Source: Rheinheimera sp. A13L
Lineage (GTDB): Bacteria; Pseudomonadota; Gammaproteobacteria; Enterobacterales; Alteromonadaceae
Reading direction: 5' to 3'
Assembly (NCBI RefSeq): GCF_000217935.1
Contig: NZ_AFHI01000013.1
Span: forward strand, 33,496 to 97,495
Length of the DNA stretch: 64,000 nt
Shown: positions 16,321 to 24,720 of the stretch, piece by piece
Position numbering within the stretch: the first letter of the stretch is position 1
How the letters are laid out: each line of letters begins with the position of its first letter
The notes under the pieces: model-generated
Databases searched by the model: none
Told to the model about the DNA's origin: nothing
Seen by the model: the letters and a program-made list of their open reading frames with translations, nothing else
Translations under genes and position numbers: made by a program

Positions 16321-17535
16321 CTACTGTTGATAGCCCGGTAAAAACTGCGCTAAGCGGCCAATGGCCATTTCCAGCTGTTCTTTGTGGGGTAAAAACACAA
16401 TGCGGAAATGATCCGGTTCTGGCCAGTTAAAAGCACGGCCATGCACCAGCAATACTTTATGCTGACGTAAAAAATCCAGCACCAGTAACTCATCGTCTTT
16501 AATTTTAAACTTTTTACGATCCAGTTTAGGAAACAAGTACATAGCGCCTTTAGGTCGTACACAGCTTAAGCCATCAATACTGGTCACCAGTTTGTGAGCT
16601 AAATCCATTTGGTCGTACAAACGCCCGCCAGGTATGATCAGCTCATTGATGCTCTGATAACCACCTAAGGCCGTTTGCACTGCATGCTGACAAGGCACGT
16701 TGGCACAGAGACGCATAGAGGCCAGAATATTTAAACCTTCAACGTACTGTTTGGCTAAATGTTTAGCACCGGATAATAAAATCCAGCCAACTCTAAAACC
16801 GGCGATACGGTAGTTTTTCGATAAGCCGCCAAAAGTCAGCATAAATAAATCGTCGGCTAATGACGCCGTAGTGACATGCTCTGCGCCGTCGTACAAAATT
16901 TTGTCATAAATTTCATCACTCAATACCACCAGCTTATGCTCACGGGCAATGGCTAGCAAATCGAGCAAAAAGGCTTTGGAGTACACGGCACCAGTGGGGT
17001 TATTTGGGTTGATCAGCACCAGAGCTTTGGTTTTTTTAGTGATTTTTGCACGTATGTCGGCTAAATCAGGAAACCAGTCTGATTGTTCGTCACAGCGGTA
17101 ATGCACGGCATGACCGCCAGCCAGATTCACTGCCGCTGTCCAGAGTGGGTAATCAGGGGAGGGGATCAACACCTCATCGCCGTTATTCAAAAGTGCCTGC
17201 AAGGACATCAGAATAAGCTCTGATACGCCATTACCAATGTACACGTCATCTGCATCTGCACCTAAAATGCCACGTTGCTGATAATACTGTGCCACTGCAA
17301 CCCGGGCTGGATAGATGCCCTGTGAATCGCTGTAGCCCTGCGCTGTGGGCAGGTTGTGGATCACGTGCTTTAAAATTTCATCCGGCGCTTCAAAACCAAA
17401 AGGCGCGGGATTACCAATATTGAGCTTTAAAATACGCTGACCTTCTTCTTCCATCCGCTTGGCTTCACCTGCCACCGGACCCCGAATGTCATAACAAACC
17501 CCATCTAATTTTGTCGAGCGCTCTATTGGTTTCAT
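16321..17535 (-). CDS. alaA: Glutamate-pyruvate aminotransferase AlaA
   Basis: 404 residues, fold-type I PLP aminotransferase. Lys 240 (GGLSK) is the PLP-binding lysine at the same position as in E. coli AlaA; Asn 179 (NPNNP) and Asp 207/Tyr 210 (SDEIY) contact the cofactor. It makes alanine from pyruvate and glutamate. Length and N-terminus match the family. It is the first gene of a two-gene unit with yfbR, and AAGGG precedes the ATG. Confidence 0.95.
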   Translation of the reverse strand: MKPIERSTKLDGVCYDIRGPVAGEAKRMEEEGQRILKLNIGNPAPFGFEAPDEILKHVIHNLPTAQGYSDSQGIYPARVAVAQYYQQRGILGADADDVYIGNGVSELILMSLQALLNNGDEVLIPSPDYPLWTAAVNLAGGHAVHYRCDEQSDWFPDLADIRAKITKKTKALVLINPNNPTGAVYSKAFLLDLLAIAREHKLVVLSDEIYDKILYDGAEHVTTASLADDLFMLTFGGLSKNYRIAGFRVGWILLSGAKHLAKQYVEGLNILASMRLCANVPCQHAVQTALGGYQSINELIIPGGRLYDQMDLAHKLVTSIDGLSCVRPKGAMYLFPKLDRKKFKIKDDELLVLDFLRQHKVLLVHGRAFNWPEPDHFRIVFLPHKEQLEMAIGRLAQFLPGYQQ

Positions 17536-17653
17536 ACCGCTACCCTTGTGTCTCCGTCAATTAGTTATGAATATCTTTGCTTACACCTTTTTACACGCCC
17601 AGACGTCTTTTGCAAGTATGATTGCAAAAAAAAGCGGCAAAATCAGGAGCTTT

Positions 17654-18064
17654 ATGACAAGTCTGCGAACTATCCCCGTTGGCGCTGTGGTTGGCTGCGA
17701 AATTTTTCAGTTTTTTGAGCACACAGGGATTTATATAGGGGAAGGACAAATTGTTGAACTGGCAGGGTCTGGTTTGGTGCGTTCCTTATCCTTTCAGCGA
17801 TTTTTAGCCGACCGCTCTGGCGCCGAACTGATTTTCGCCACCACTCCTGCAGGTGAGATTATAGGTTGTGAGATTGCGGCCAACAGGGCTATTGAACAGA
17901 TTTACAGTTATCAGCAGTACGACTTATTGAGGAACAACTGTCACCGCTTTACTTATGCTTGTATCAGCGGTGACTCTTTGCCTTTAACCAGTTTTTTTGA
18001 TCTAAAAGAAGCTTTGGCAAGGTACTGGCGCTTTACTCCAAACTGGATCCATAAAGCGCCTTAA
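17654..18064 (+). CDS. LRAT-like NlpC/P60-superfamily protein
   Basis: 136 residues from ATG 17654, chosen because AGGAG at 17645-17649 precedes it; an upstream GTG/ATG extension has no such site. Residue His 23 (FFEHTGIYIGEG) and Cys 96 (RNNCHRF) reproduce the H-box and NC motif of lecithin-retinol-acyltransferase-like proteins, a permuted NlpC/P60 papain-like fold. Such proteins act as thiol acyltransferases, amidases or phospholipases; the bacterial substrate is unknown. No signal peptide is seen, so it is likely cytosolic or membrane-peripheral. Divergent from alaA. Confidence 0.75.
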   Translation: MTSLRTIPVGAVVGCEIFQFFEHTGIYIGEGQIVELAGSGLVRSLSFQRFLADRSGAELIFATTPAGEIIGCEIAANRAIEQIYSYQQYDLLRNNCHRFTYACISGDSLPLTSFFDLKEALARYWRFTPNWIHKAP

Positions 18065-18082
18065 ACCTTGTGTTACTGAGAG

Positions 18083-18715
18083 CTACTGGTTGTCACGTAC
18101 TTCAATATCACCCACACCTACATTGGCTTCCAGTTCAGCTTTGCCTGAACCATCCAGCTCGCTTGAACTGGTGATTAATACGCGTTCCTGCTGATAGCGG
18201 CCTTTACCACCTTTAATAGAGGTGTCACCTACACCGGCATCGAGTTTGATGGACGCATATAAGCTGGTATCGACTTTGATGTCTATATCACCTACACCGA
18301 CATCCACTTTGATATCCGAAGTCAGATCAGTCACGTCCACTGCACCTACACCTAAATTGAATGCTGCCGCCATTTCAGCTGGCATTTTCACTGTCCAGCT
18401 TTGTTTGACATTGTCGTCATCTTCCAGCTCGACCTTCAGTCGCAGAGTTGAACCTTTTTCACGCAGCTTGATGCTGGCGTCTGATATATCGCTGCTACGG
18501 CCTAACCAGTTTTTGTCAGCTTCCAGCTCTACCACTAAGCTGATTTCAGTTCCTTCCACTACTTTGACATCAATTTCGCCTACTGGAACGTCCAGTACCA
18601 GCCTGGTAAAGCTTTTTGCATCTATAGTTTTTTCCAGTACTTTGACATCATCAGCTACTGCTGTTGTTGCAGATAAAGCCATAACCAGAGCAGAAATTAA
18701 AGTAAGTTGACGCAT
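18083..18715 (-). CDS. Exported GVGD-repeat beta protein (adhesin-like, DUF4097 type)
   Basis: 210 residues with a signal peptide (cleavage likely after AVA at 19-21). The C-terminal half repeats a short motif (LGVGAVDV, VGVGDIDIKV, AGVGDTSIKG, VGVGDIEVRD) every ~20-25 residues, the pattern of a right-handed beta-solenoid such as the putative-adhesin DUF4097 family. It should be periplasmic or surface-exposed. Function unknown; in other genomes such proteins are near envelope-stress or anti-sigma genes, but none is here. AAGGAG is upstream of the ATG. Convergent with the LRAT-like gene. Confidence 0.7.
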   Translation of the reverse strand: MRQLTLISALVMALSATTAVADDVKVLEKTIDAKSFTRLVLDVPVGEIDVKVVEGTEISLVVELEADKNWLGRSSDISDASIKLREKGSTLRLKVELEDDDNVKQSWTVKMPAEMAAAFNLGVGAVDVTDLTSDIKVDVGVGDIDIKVDTSLYASIKLDAGVGDTSIKGGKGRYQQERVLITSSSELDGSGKAELEANVGVGDIEVRDNQ

Positions 18716-18933
18716 GGTATTCTCCTTTTTTCATAGTTATAGCGGATTATGCAGTTTCCTTGCCAACTAATTTTTCATTTAAAAACAATTGATTACGTTT
18801 TTCTTCTGTGGGTTGTCTAATTATTCAGGCCATTTTGTGGTCGAAACTACCAACAGATCTGGTTAGAATACGCAGCATTATGGTTTTGCTCACTAAGTGA
18901 CAGGATCGGATAAAGGCGAAATCAGGGTATCGC

Positions 18934-19794
18934 ATGAAAAAAACAGAATTGAGTTTTTGGTTAGTGTTATGGGCTGTTGTGCTGTATGCCGCCGCTTACC
19001 CATGGCTAAAACCAGCTCCTGTTGAAGACATAGCTGCTTTAGCCGACTGGCAAATGCCGTCAAAGTTAGAGGCTCTGGATGCAGCTGATCAACGTAAGCT
19101 GTTAAAACGATTGGCTTATCCTGTGGCTATGCCTGAATTATTGCCAGTACCAGACTTTGAACAGTACAAAGATGTGGTCAAAAAGAAAAAAGCGTTTTTT
19201 GACTATTTATTGCCTTTTATTGAGCGCGAAAACGCCCGTTTGCTGCATATTCGCCAGCATATTCTGGATGTACAACAAAAACATCAGCAGCAAGAACTTA
19301 GTGTTGAAGAATATGCTTTTATTTACAGCCTGTATGACGAATTTAAGCTGGATTACCCTGAGGTTGATGCAGAAGGCTTTCGTTTATTGTTAAGCCGGGT
19401 GGATGCTATACCGGCAGATTTAGTGCTTATTCAGGCGGCAAAAGAATCAGGGTGGGGCACAAGTCGCTTTGCTCTGGAAGCTTATAACTTTTTCGGTCAG
19501 TGGTGTTTCAGAGCGGGCTGTGGTGTGGTGCCGCAAAAACGCAGTGCAGGTAAATACCATGAGGTGGCGGTATTTCCTCATGTAGCCGCAGCTATTAACA
19601 GTTACTTTTACAACCTGAACACCTTTTATGTGTATGAAGATTTACGTCAAATCAGGGCAAAACGCCGCGCTGAAGGCGAAGTAGCCGGGCATCATCTGGT
19701 GACAGGGTTGATCCGGTATTCAGAGCGTGGTCAGGATTATGTCAACGAAATCCATATCATGCTCAAAGCCAATACTAAACATATCGATAGCTAA
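18934..19794 (+). CDS. Bax-type glucosaminidase-domain protein
   Basis: 286 residues. One N-terminal membrane anchor (~8-24) is followed by a periplasmic linker and a glucosaminidase domain (~155-280) with the catalytic Glu 171 in AAKESGWGTSRFA, then the YNFFGQWCF segment typical of E. coli Bax and FlgJ-like enzymes. It probably trims peptidoglycan. It heads a three-gene unit with the DUF2987 and DTW genes (gaps of 2 and 5 bases). Confidence 0.85.
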   Translation: MKKTELSFWLVLWAVVLYAAAYPWLKPAPVEDIAALADWQMPSKLEALDAADQRKLLKRLAYPVAMPELLPVPDFEQYKDVVKKKKAFFDYLLPFIERENARLLHIRQHILDVQQKHQQQELSVEEYAFIYSLYDEFKLDYPEVDAEGFRLLLSRVDAIPADLVLIQAAKESGWGTSRFALEAYNFFGQWCFRAGCGVVPQKRSAGKYHEVAVFPHVAAAINSYFYNLNTFYVYEDLRQIRAKRRAEGEVAGHHLVTGLIRYSERGQDYVNEIHIMLKANTKHIDS

Positions 19795-19796
19795 TA

Positions 19797-20444
19797 ATGA
19801 AATCTTATGTTCTGGCCAGCGTGCTGGTTATTTTTAGTGGTTCAGCGTTAGCTGATACCGTATTTAATTACGATGGCTTTTATGCCCGGATGAAAAAAAG
19901 CGAAAAGGTGGAGTTCAGTGATATTACACTGGCTTTTATGCTGCAAAAAGCAGGAACCAATGAAGCTTGTGTGGTAGATAAAGCGCTGATTACTACAGAT
20001 ATTTCAGAAGCACCTTTAACTATCGCCAACAATGGTGAGCTGATTTTACCTTACGATGATTTACTGAATCGCCGTAAAGCTTTAATTATATTGAAGCAAC
20101 CAGAAGGTGCCGAGTCCTGCGATCTGAACTTTAAGCTGCGAAGCAAAATGCCGGTGCCACAACAGGTGACAGTTGCGCAACTGCGTAAGTTACAACGCCA
20201 GTTCGACGAGCTTTTGGATTCATTGGCTGGTCTTGGTAAATACTGGTTACCAGATGTCACCGGTTTAACCCTGCATTTTGCGACCGAAGTCATGGCGCAA
20301 AGTACAGATGCAACGGTTCAGCAGCAACTGCTGTGTGAACAAAGTCGTTGTCGCATTCAATTACCAGCCAGTTTGGCTGACAATGCAAGAGTAGAGTTTT
20401 CTAAAGTGCCGGATCACGCCACGCCTTTATTACAGCAACCTTAA
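19797..20444 (+). CDS. DUF2987-like exported protein
   Basis: 215 residues with a signal peptide (cleavage after ALA near residue 19). The mature part opens with FNYDGFYARMKKSEKVEFSD, which I associate with DUF2987, a periplasmic family of unknown function in Shewanella and relatives. Two Cys pairs (residues ~58/~102 and ~180/186 region) may form disulfides. Translational coupling to the bax-like gene is likely given the two-base gap. Confidence 0.6.
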   Translation: MKSYVLASVLVIFSGSALADTVFNYDGFYARMKKSEKVEFSDITLAFMLQKAGTNEACVVDKALITTDISEAPLTIANNGELILPYDDLLNRRKALIILKQPEGAESCDLNFKLRSKMPVPQQVTVAQLRKLQRQFDELLDSLAGLGKYWLPDVTGLTLHFATEVMAQSTDATVQQQLLCEQSRCRIQLPASLADNARVEFSKVPDHATPLLQQP

Positions 20445-20449
20445 ATCAG

Positions 20450-21019
20450 ATGCCGGAGCTGGTACTTTATCTGCTGACCCACAGCAGGGAGATGCATAAA
20501 ACGACCAATACCGGTGCTTTGGTGATCCAGGCTTTAACTGCTTCTGCGAAGGTAAGGGTTGAATTAATCGAGTGGCAGCGCAAAGGGCCCAATGCGCTGC
20601 TGCTGGACTTATCAGCGCAGCAACAACTTGGCTTAGTTTATCCATTATCGCCGGATCTGATGCAGCCTGAAGCGCCTGTGGCCTGTTATGTGCTGCAACA
20701 AGGTCAGTATCATGCCGTAAATACAGCAGGGCTTGAACGTCTTACCTTGCGTCGCTCTGAAGCTGTAAAACATTGGCTGTTGCTGGACGCAACCTGGCAG
20801 GAAGCTGCCAAAATGCTCAGGCAAAGCCCTTATCTGCACTCTTGTTATCGCCTTGGTATCAGGCCGGATACGCCTTCTGCCTACAGACTCAGACGCAATC
20901 AAAAAGAAGGGGCTTTATGCACTGCTGAAGTGGTGATGGAGTTGTTGCTACAAAGCGGTTACCCGACTGAAAAAGAGCAGCTGATGCTGCTCTTTGATGA
21001 ATTTAATAAGCGCTGTTGA
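20450..21019 (+). CDS. DTW-domain protein, probable tRNA-uridine aminocarboxypropyltransferase
   Basis: 189 residues. The family signature appears as LLLDATWQEAAKML (DATW at 113-116) followed by SPYL and, later, SAYRLRRNQKEGALCTAEVV. DTW proteins such as E. coli TapT transfer the 3-amino-3-carboxypropyl group of SAM to uridine in tRNA (acp3U). This protein begins directly in the DTW fold and lacks the N-terminal Cys cluster that TapT usually carries, so it may be another subfamily. REP-like DNA follows the stop, facing convergent ttcA. Confidence 0.75.
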   Translation: MPELVLYLLTHSREMHKTTNTGALVIQALTASAKVRVELIEWQRKGPNALLLDLSAQQQLGLVYPLSPDLMQPEAPVACYVLQQGQYHAVNTAGLERLTLRRSEAVKHWLLLDATWQEAAKMLRQSPYLHSCYRLGIRPDTPSAYRLRRNQKEGALCTAEVVMELLLQSGYPTEKEQLMLLFDEFNKRC

Positions 21020-21047
21020 ATTGTGGCTTGATCGGATTGGAATTTTA

Positions 21048-21074
21048 GACGGGCGGGGCAAGCCCAGCCCCTAC
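21048..21074. repeat. REP-like palindrome at the DTW gene/ttcA junction
   Basis: GACGGGCGGGGCAAGCCC then AGCCCCTAC forms a hairpin (GGGC/GCCC outer, GGG/CCC inner, loop CAAG). It is related to the elements at 6161-6188 and 15671-15697 and overlaps the last codons of ttcA. Confidence 0.7.
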
Positions 21075-21991
21075 GTCAGCTCTACAAATTGCACTGCAGC
21101 AGCTGGTTCGTCTTCATCCTGGATTAAACCTACAGGTACTTTGGGTACATCAGGTTTATCAAAGGCCATATCACCTTCTGCAGGCAAAGGGCTGTCCTTG
21201 CTGATGCCGGCAAAATCAAACAGATTTTTGTCTATCATATGAGAAGGCACAATGTTCTGCATGGCCTGGAACATGGTTTCGATACGGCCAGGGAAACGTT
21301 TGTCCCAGTCCTGCAGCATTTCTTTAACCACCTGACGCTGTAAACCATCCTGCGAGCCACATAAGTTACAAGGAATGATCGGAAACTGACGGGCAATGGA
21401 GTATTTTTCGATGTCTTTTTCGCGGCAATAGGCCAAAGGACGAATGACGATATGCTCGTCGTTGTCACTGATAAGCTTAGCTGGCATCGACTTCATTTTT
21501 CCGCCGTAGAACATATTCAGAAACATAGTTTCAATCATGTCGTCGCGGTGATGGCCTAATGCAATTTTAGTAGCGCCTAGCTCTTTGGCTGTACGGTATA
21601 AAATGCCACGACGTAGGCGGGAACATAAAGAACAGGTGGTTTTTCCTTCCGGAATTTTGTCTTTCACTATGGAGTAGGTGTCTTCAGTTACTATCTGAAA
21701 ATCAACGCCAATACGGCTTAAATAATTGGGTAATACATCAGCAGGAAAGCCAGGTTGTTTCTGATCCAGATTCACTGCCACTATAGAAAAATGGATAGGG
21801 GCAGATTGTTGCAGATTCAGCAGTATGTCCAGCAGAGTGTAGCTGTCTTTGCCGCCGGACAAACACACCATCACTTTGTCGCCTTCTTCAATCATATTAA
21901 AGTCGGCAATAGCCTGACCTACGCCACGGCGCAGGCGTTTGTGTAATTTGTTCAGGTTATATTGTGCTTTGGCTTCGGCTGCATGTGACAT
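21071..21991 (-). CDS. ttcA: tRNA 2-thiocytidine(32) synthetase TtcA
   Basis: 306 residues. PP-loop ATP-binding motif SGGKDS at 45-50, central cysteines C120 and C123 (TTCSLC) and C208/C211 (PCNLC), which hold the catalytic Fe-S cluster. It thiolates cytidine 32 of several tRNAs. The protein ends in a ~40-residue low-complexity tail rich in Asp/Glu/Ala, and the REP-like palindrome overlaps its last codons. Neighbouring uspE and fnr match the uspE-fnr-ttcA grouping seen around the rac region of E. coli. Confidence 0.95.
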   Translation of the reverse strand: MSHAAEAKAQYNLNKLHKRLRRGVGQAIADFNMIEEGDKVMVCLSGGKDSYTLLDILLNLQQSAPIHFSIVAVNLDQKQPGFPADVLPNYLSRIGVDFQIVTEDTYSIVKDKIPEGKTTCSLCSRLRRGILYRTAKELGATKIALGHHRDDMIETMFLNMFYGGKMKSMPAKLISDNDEHIVIRPLAYCREKDIEKYSIARQFPIIPCNLCGSQDGLQRQVVKEMLQDWDKRFPGRIETMFQAMQNIVPSHMIDKNLFDFAGISKDSPLPAEGDMAFDKPDVPKVPVGLIQDEDEPAAAVQFVELT

Positions 21992-22075
21992 AAAACAACG
22001 ACCCTAAATAAAAATGGCGCGTAGTATAACGAACTAAGCGCCAGCTTTATAGCCTTGGGTATGACTCTGATGAAC

Positions 22076-23008
22076 TTAATGTTTGGCCAGTGGGCAAACA
22101 AAACCAGCAGGTTTGACTGCCAGTACATCGCAATCGAGCCTGTCTATCACATGTTCAGCTGTATTGCCGATAATGGCTGCAGATAATCCGGTGCGGCCTA
22201 TAGTACCAATCACCACCATTTCAGCATCCAATTGCTGCGCCATTTTTGGGATCACATCTTCTGGCATACCTTCAAGCACATGAGTTTGAATGGTGGGCAG
22301 TTCAAATTCCAGTGCTAGTTTTTGCACTGACTCCAGATGATGGGTTTTCATGGTCTGATTGTATTCCTGTGGATTAAATTCAGGAATTTCAATGGCGATG
22401 TTCACCGGAGTGCCAGGGAAGGCGTTTACCAACTGAACTTTGCTATTGAGCAAAGCGGCCAGTTGTTTTGATTGATGAATAATACGTTGATTCAGTGAGC
22501 TGTGATGGCTTTGCTCACTGCCGGCATTCACTGCTGCCACTATATTGCCATGCTCTGGCCAGTCATGATCTTTCACCAGTAATACAGGGCAAGGGCATTT
22601 ACGCAAAATATGCCAGTCGGTTGGGGTAAATATCATAGATTTCAGCACATCGTGATCATGAGTGCCTTTAATCACCAGGTCGTACTCTTTTTCTAAAACC
22701 GCCTGCACTATGGCTTCAAAAGGCCTGTTGTGCCACACCACCTGAATATCAATCTTTAGGCCTTGTTCCTGATACTCGGCTACCAGTTCACTGATCCAGA
22801 GTTCGCGGTCATTGATCACGGCCTGACGCATGGACTCGCGTTCTTCACCGGACAACATGGTGGTCATTTCGTAAGAAAAATCGTAAATGGATAAAAAGGC
22901 CGTCAGTTGGCAGTCTTGCAGTTTGGCCAGTTCAACGGCCCGATTCAGCGCTTTTTGTTCCAGCACTGAAGGGTCCAGCACTACCAATACTTTTGGATAT
23001 AAGGTCAT
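22076..23008 (-). CDS. uspE: Universal stress protein UspE
   Basis: 310 residues made of two tandem Usp domains (~3-145 and ~160-305). Each has a beta-1 strand start (VLVVLDPS in the first) and the second carries a GTIGRTGLSAAIIGNTAEHVI nucleotide-binding-type end. Cytosolic, involved in stress resistance, motility and aggregation in E. coli. It neighbours fnr, as in E. coli. GGAGC precedes the ATG. An FNR-like palindrome sits 72 bases upstream (23080-23093). Confidence 0.93.
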   Translation of the reverse strand: MTLYPKVLVVLDPSVLEQKALNRAVELAKLQDCQLTAFLSIYDFSYEMTTMLSGEERESMRQAVINDRELWISELVAEYQEQGLKIDIQVVWHNRPFEAIVQAVLEKEYDLVIKGTHDHDVLKSMIFTPTDWHILRKCPCPVLLVKDHDWPEHGNIVAAVNAGSEQSHHSSLNQRIIHQSKQLAALLNSKVQLVNAFPGTPVNIAIEIPEFNPQEYNQTMKTHHLESVQKLALEFELPTIQTHVLEGMPEDVIPKMAQQLDAEMVVIGTIGRTGLSAAIIGNTAEHVIDRLDCDVLAVKPAGFVCPLAKH

Positions 23009-23079
23009 ATCTTGCTCCTGCTAAGCTAAGGCTTACCCTGTAAGTGTAGCCAAGGTAGCGAAGGTAGGCTGATAATTCC

Positions 23080-23093
23080 TTGTGCCAGATCAA
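23080..23093 (-). promoter_or_regulatory. Candidate FNR box upstream of uspE
   Basis: TTGTGCCAGATCAA: second half ATCAA is perfect to the TTGAT-N4-ATCAA consensus, first half matches three of five. Its position, ~72 bases before the uspE start, fits a class II/I activator site. It also lies in the 3' flank of fnr. Confidence 0.35.
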
Positions 23094-23105
23094 TGATTTG
23101 TATGA

Positions 23106-23822
23106 TCAGCGTGCGATAGCGGAGCCACCAGCCAGTTTGCTTAAAGCATCCGGATCCCTGATGCTAATCAGTTTTCCATCCACCTGTATTAAATCGTCCT
23201 TATGGAATCGACCTAATAAACGACTAATAGTTTCAACAGTCAGACCTAAATAATTGCCTATTTCGCCACGGGTCATACTTAAACGAAACTCTTTTTTCGA
23301 AAAACCTCTGTTGGCAAAACGTTGAGCCAGATTGGTTAGAAATGCGGCCAGCTTTTCTTCGGCGTTTTTCCGGTTCAGCAATAACAACATTTGTTGATCA
23401 CCGCTGATATCCTGACTCATCAGCCGCATCATTTGCTGACGCAGCTTCGGCAACTGGCCCATCAGATGGTCCATCTGACTATAAGGGATTTCACAGACCA
23501 TAGCGGTTTCGAGCGCCTGAGCAAAGCTGGGATGTTGCTGTTCGCCTATGGCATCAAAACCAATCACATCGCCAGGCAAGTGAAAGCCGGTAATTTGTTC
23601 TTCGCCTGATTCGGTCAAAGTAAAAGTTTTAAAAGAGCCGCTGCGTACTGCATACAGAGAATGCAAAGCAGTGCCTGCTTCAATCAAAAAGTCGCCTTTG
23701 TGTAAAGGCTTTTTTCGTTCGATAATATCATCCAGAGTGTCCAGTTCAGCATTATTCAGGCTGAAGGGCAGACATAACTGACTAAAACCGCAATGTTGGC
23801 AACTTAAATTTGAACCGGACAT
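23106..23822 (-). CDS. fnr: FNR/EtrA oxygen-sensing transcription regulator
   Basis: 238 residues from the ATG at 23822, where AAGGA precedes it; a longer reading to 23915 runs into the upstream membrane-protein gene. Four cysteines that bind the oxygen-labile 4Fe-4S cluster are present: C8, C11, C17 and C110. A cyclic-nucleotide-type effector domain is followed by the DNA-reading helix ([13 protein letters not shown]) with the E..SR residues that recognise TTGAT. It controls the switch to micro-oxic and anaerobic respiration. It lies at the end of the cbb3 oxidase maturation genes, which FNR commonly controls. Confidence 0.96.
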   Translation of the reverse strand: MSGSNLSCQHCGFSQLCLPFSLNNAELDTLDDIIERKKPLHKGDFLIEAGTALHSLYAVRSGSFKTFTLTESGEEQITGFHLPGDVIGFDAIGEQQHPSFAQALETAMVCEIPYSQMDHLMGQLPKLRQQMMRLMSQDISGDQQMLLLLNRKNAEEKLAAFLTNLAQRFANRGFSKKEFRLSMTRGEIGNYLGLTVETISRLLGRFHKDDLIQVDGKLISIRDPDALSKLAGGSAIAR

Positions 23823-23851
23823 ACATATTCCTTTATAGCAACTTTCCCAGC

Positions 23852-24538
23852 TTAGAAAAGTCGTGGAGCTAATGCAATAGCTATAGTGTACAACGCATAA
23901 AACGCCAGTAGACAAGCGGCACTGGCTCTGATCAGTGTATTGTTTTTAAACTGGCTCAACTGACGGGCGAAACTACCCACCGCCAGCATAGCGGGTAAAG
24001 TTCCCAGACCAAAAGCCAGCATCAGCAAAGCCCCCTGAACAGCGCTGCCACTGGCCAGACTCCAGCCTAAACTGCTGTAAACCAGACCACAAGGTAAAAA
24101 ACCCCAACATAGACCATAAGCTAAGGCTTTGGAACTGCTATCTAGCGGCAACAGGGTTTTAGCCACAGGCTGAACTTTACGCCACAAGGCCGAGCCAAAC
24201 TTTTCCAGCACAGTCAAAGCAAACCATAAACGAGCCACATAAAATGCCATCAGCAGCAACAGTAAACCGGCAAGCAGTTTTAGCCAGAATAAACTAATAC
24301 CCAGTTTGACCAACACGGCTGCGCCAAAAGCCCCTGTCAGTGCGCCCAAAAGGCTATAGGTGGTTAAACGACCGATGCTGAGCATCAGTTGCAGTTTCAT
24401 CTGCTGCATCAGGCTCAGTCCAGGCATGGAGAGCTGCAATGCACTGGCTATACCGCCACACATCACCAGGCAATGACTGCTGCCTAAAAAACCTATGCTC
24501 AAAGCGGCAAAAAGGTTTACCGCAAGTTCGGCGTTCAT
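23852..24538 (-). CDS. DsbD_2/TauE-like membrane protein linked to cbb3 assembly
   Basis: 228 residues, six or seven membrane segments. The first carries [12 protein letters not shown], and a later one CWGFLPCGL: paired cysteines and methionine in membrane helices, the pattern of the DsbD_2-like sulfite-exporter TauE/SafE-annotated family. In many proteobacteria this gene sits between ccoS and fnr. A role in copper or thiol chemistry for cbb3 oxidase is inferred from the pattern and the context. The start overlaps the ccoS stop (ATGA at 24535-24538). Confidence 0.8.
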   Translation of the reverse strand: MNAELAVNLFAALSIGFLGSSHCLVMCGGIASALQLSMPGLSLMQQMKLQLMLSIGRLTTYSLLGALTGAFGAAVLVKLGISLFWLKLLAGLLLLLMAFYVARLWFALTVLEKFGSALWRKVQPVAKTLLPLDSSSKALAYGLCWGFLPCGLVYSSLGWSLASGSAVQGALLMLAFGLGTLPAMLAVGSFARQLSQFKNNTLIRASAACLLAFYALYTIAIALAPRLF

Positions 24539-24720
24539 TGTGGAGGTTGTTTGTCCTTATCGGTTTGGGCGCTGTTTTGTTTTTTTTCTTCAAACAAAAT
24601 GCTCATGCCTTCTTTGTTTAAATCATCAAACTGGCGGCTACGTACCGCCCAAAAAAAGATGCCAAGGCCTATGCAGACAAAGAGTATGGCGATAGGGATC
24701 AGTACATAAATAATACTCAT
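24535..24720 (-). CDS. ccoS: cbb3-oxidase assembly protein CcoS
   Basis: 61 residues: one membrane segment (~3-25) and the family motif RSRQFDDLNKEGMSILFE, then a short polar tail. CcoS is needed to insert haem b and copper into CcoN. Both ends overlap neighbours by four bases (ATGA), with ccoI upstream and the TauE-like gene downstream, indicating tight translational coupling. Confidence 0.93.
   Translation of the reverse strand: MSIIYVLIPIAILFVCIGLGIFFWAVRSRQFDDLNKEGMSILFEEKKQNSAQTDKDKQPPQ

Noticed and set aside
18222..18710. 162-codon plus-strand ORF antisense to the GVGD-repeat gene
   Set aside because: Its Ser/Thr/Pro-rich repeats are the mirror of the repeated gene on the other strand; no start signal.
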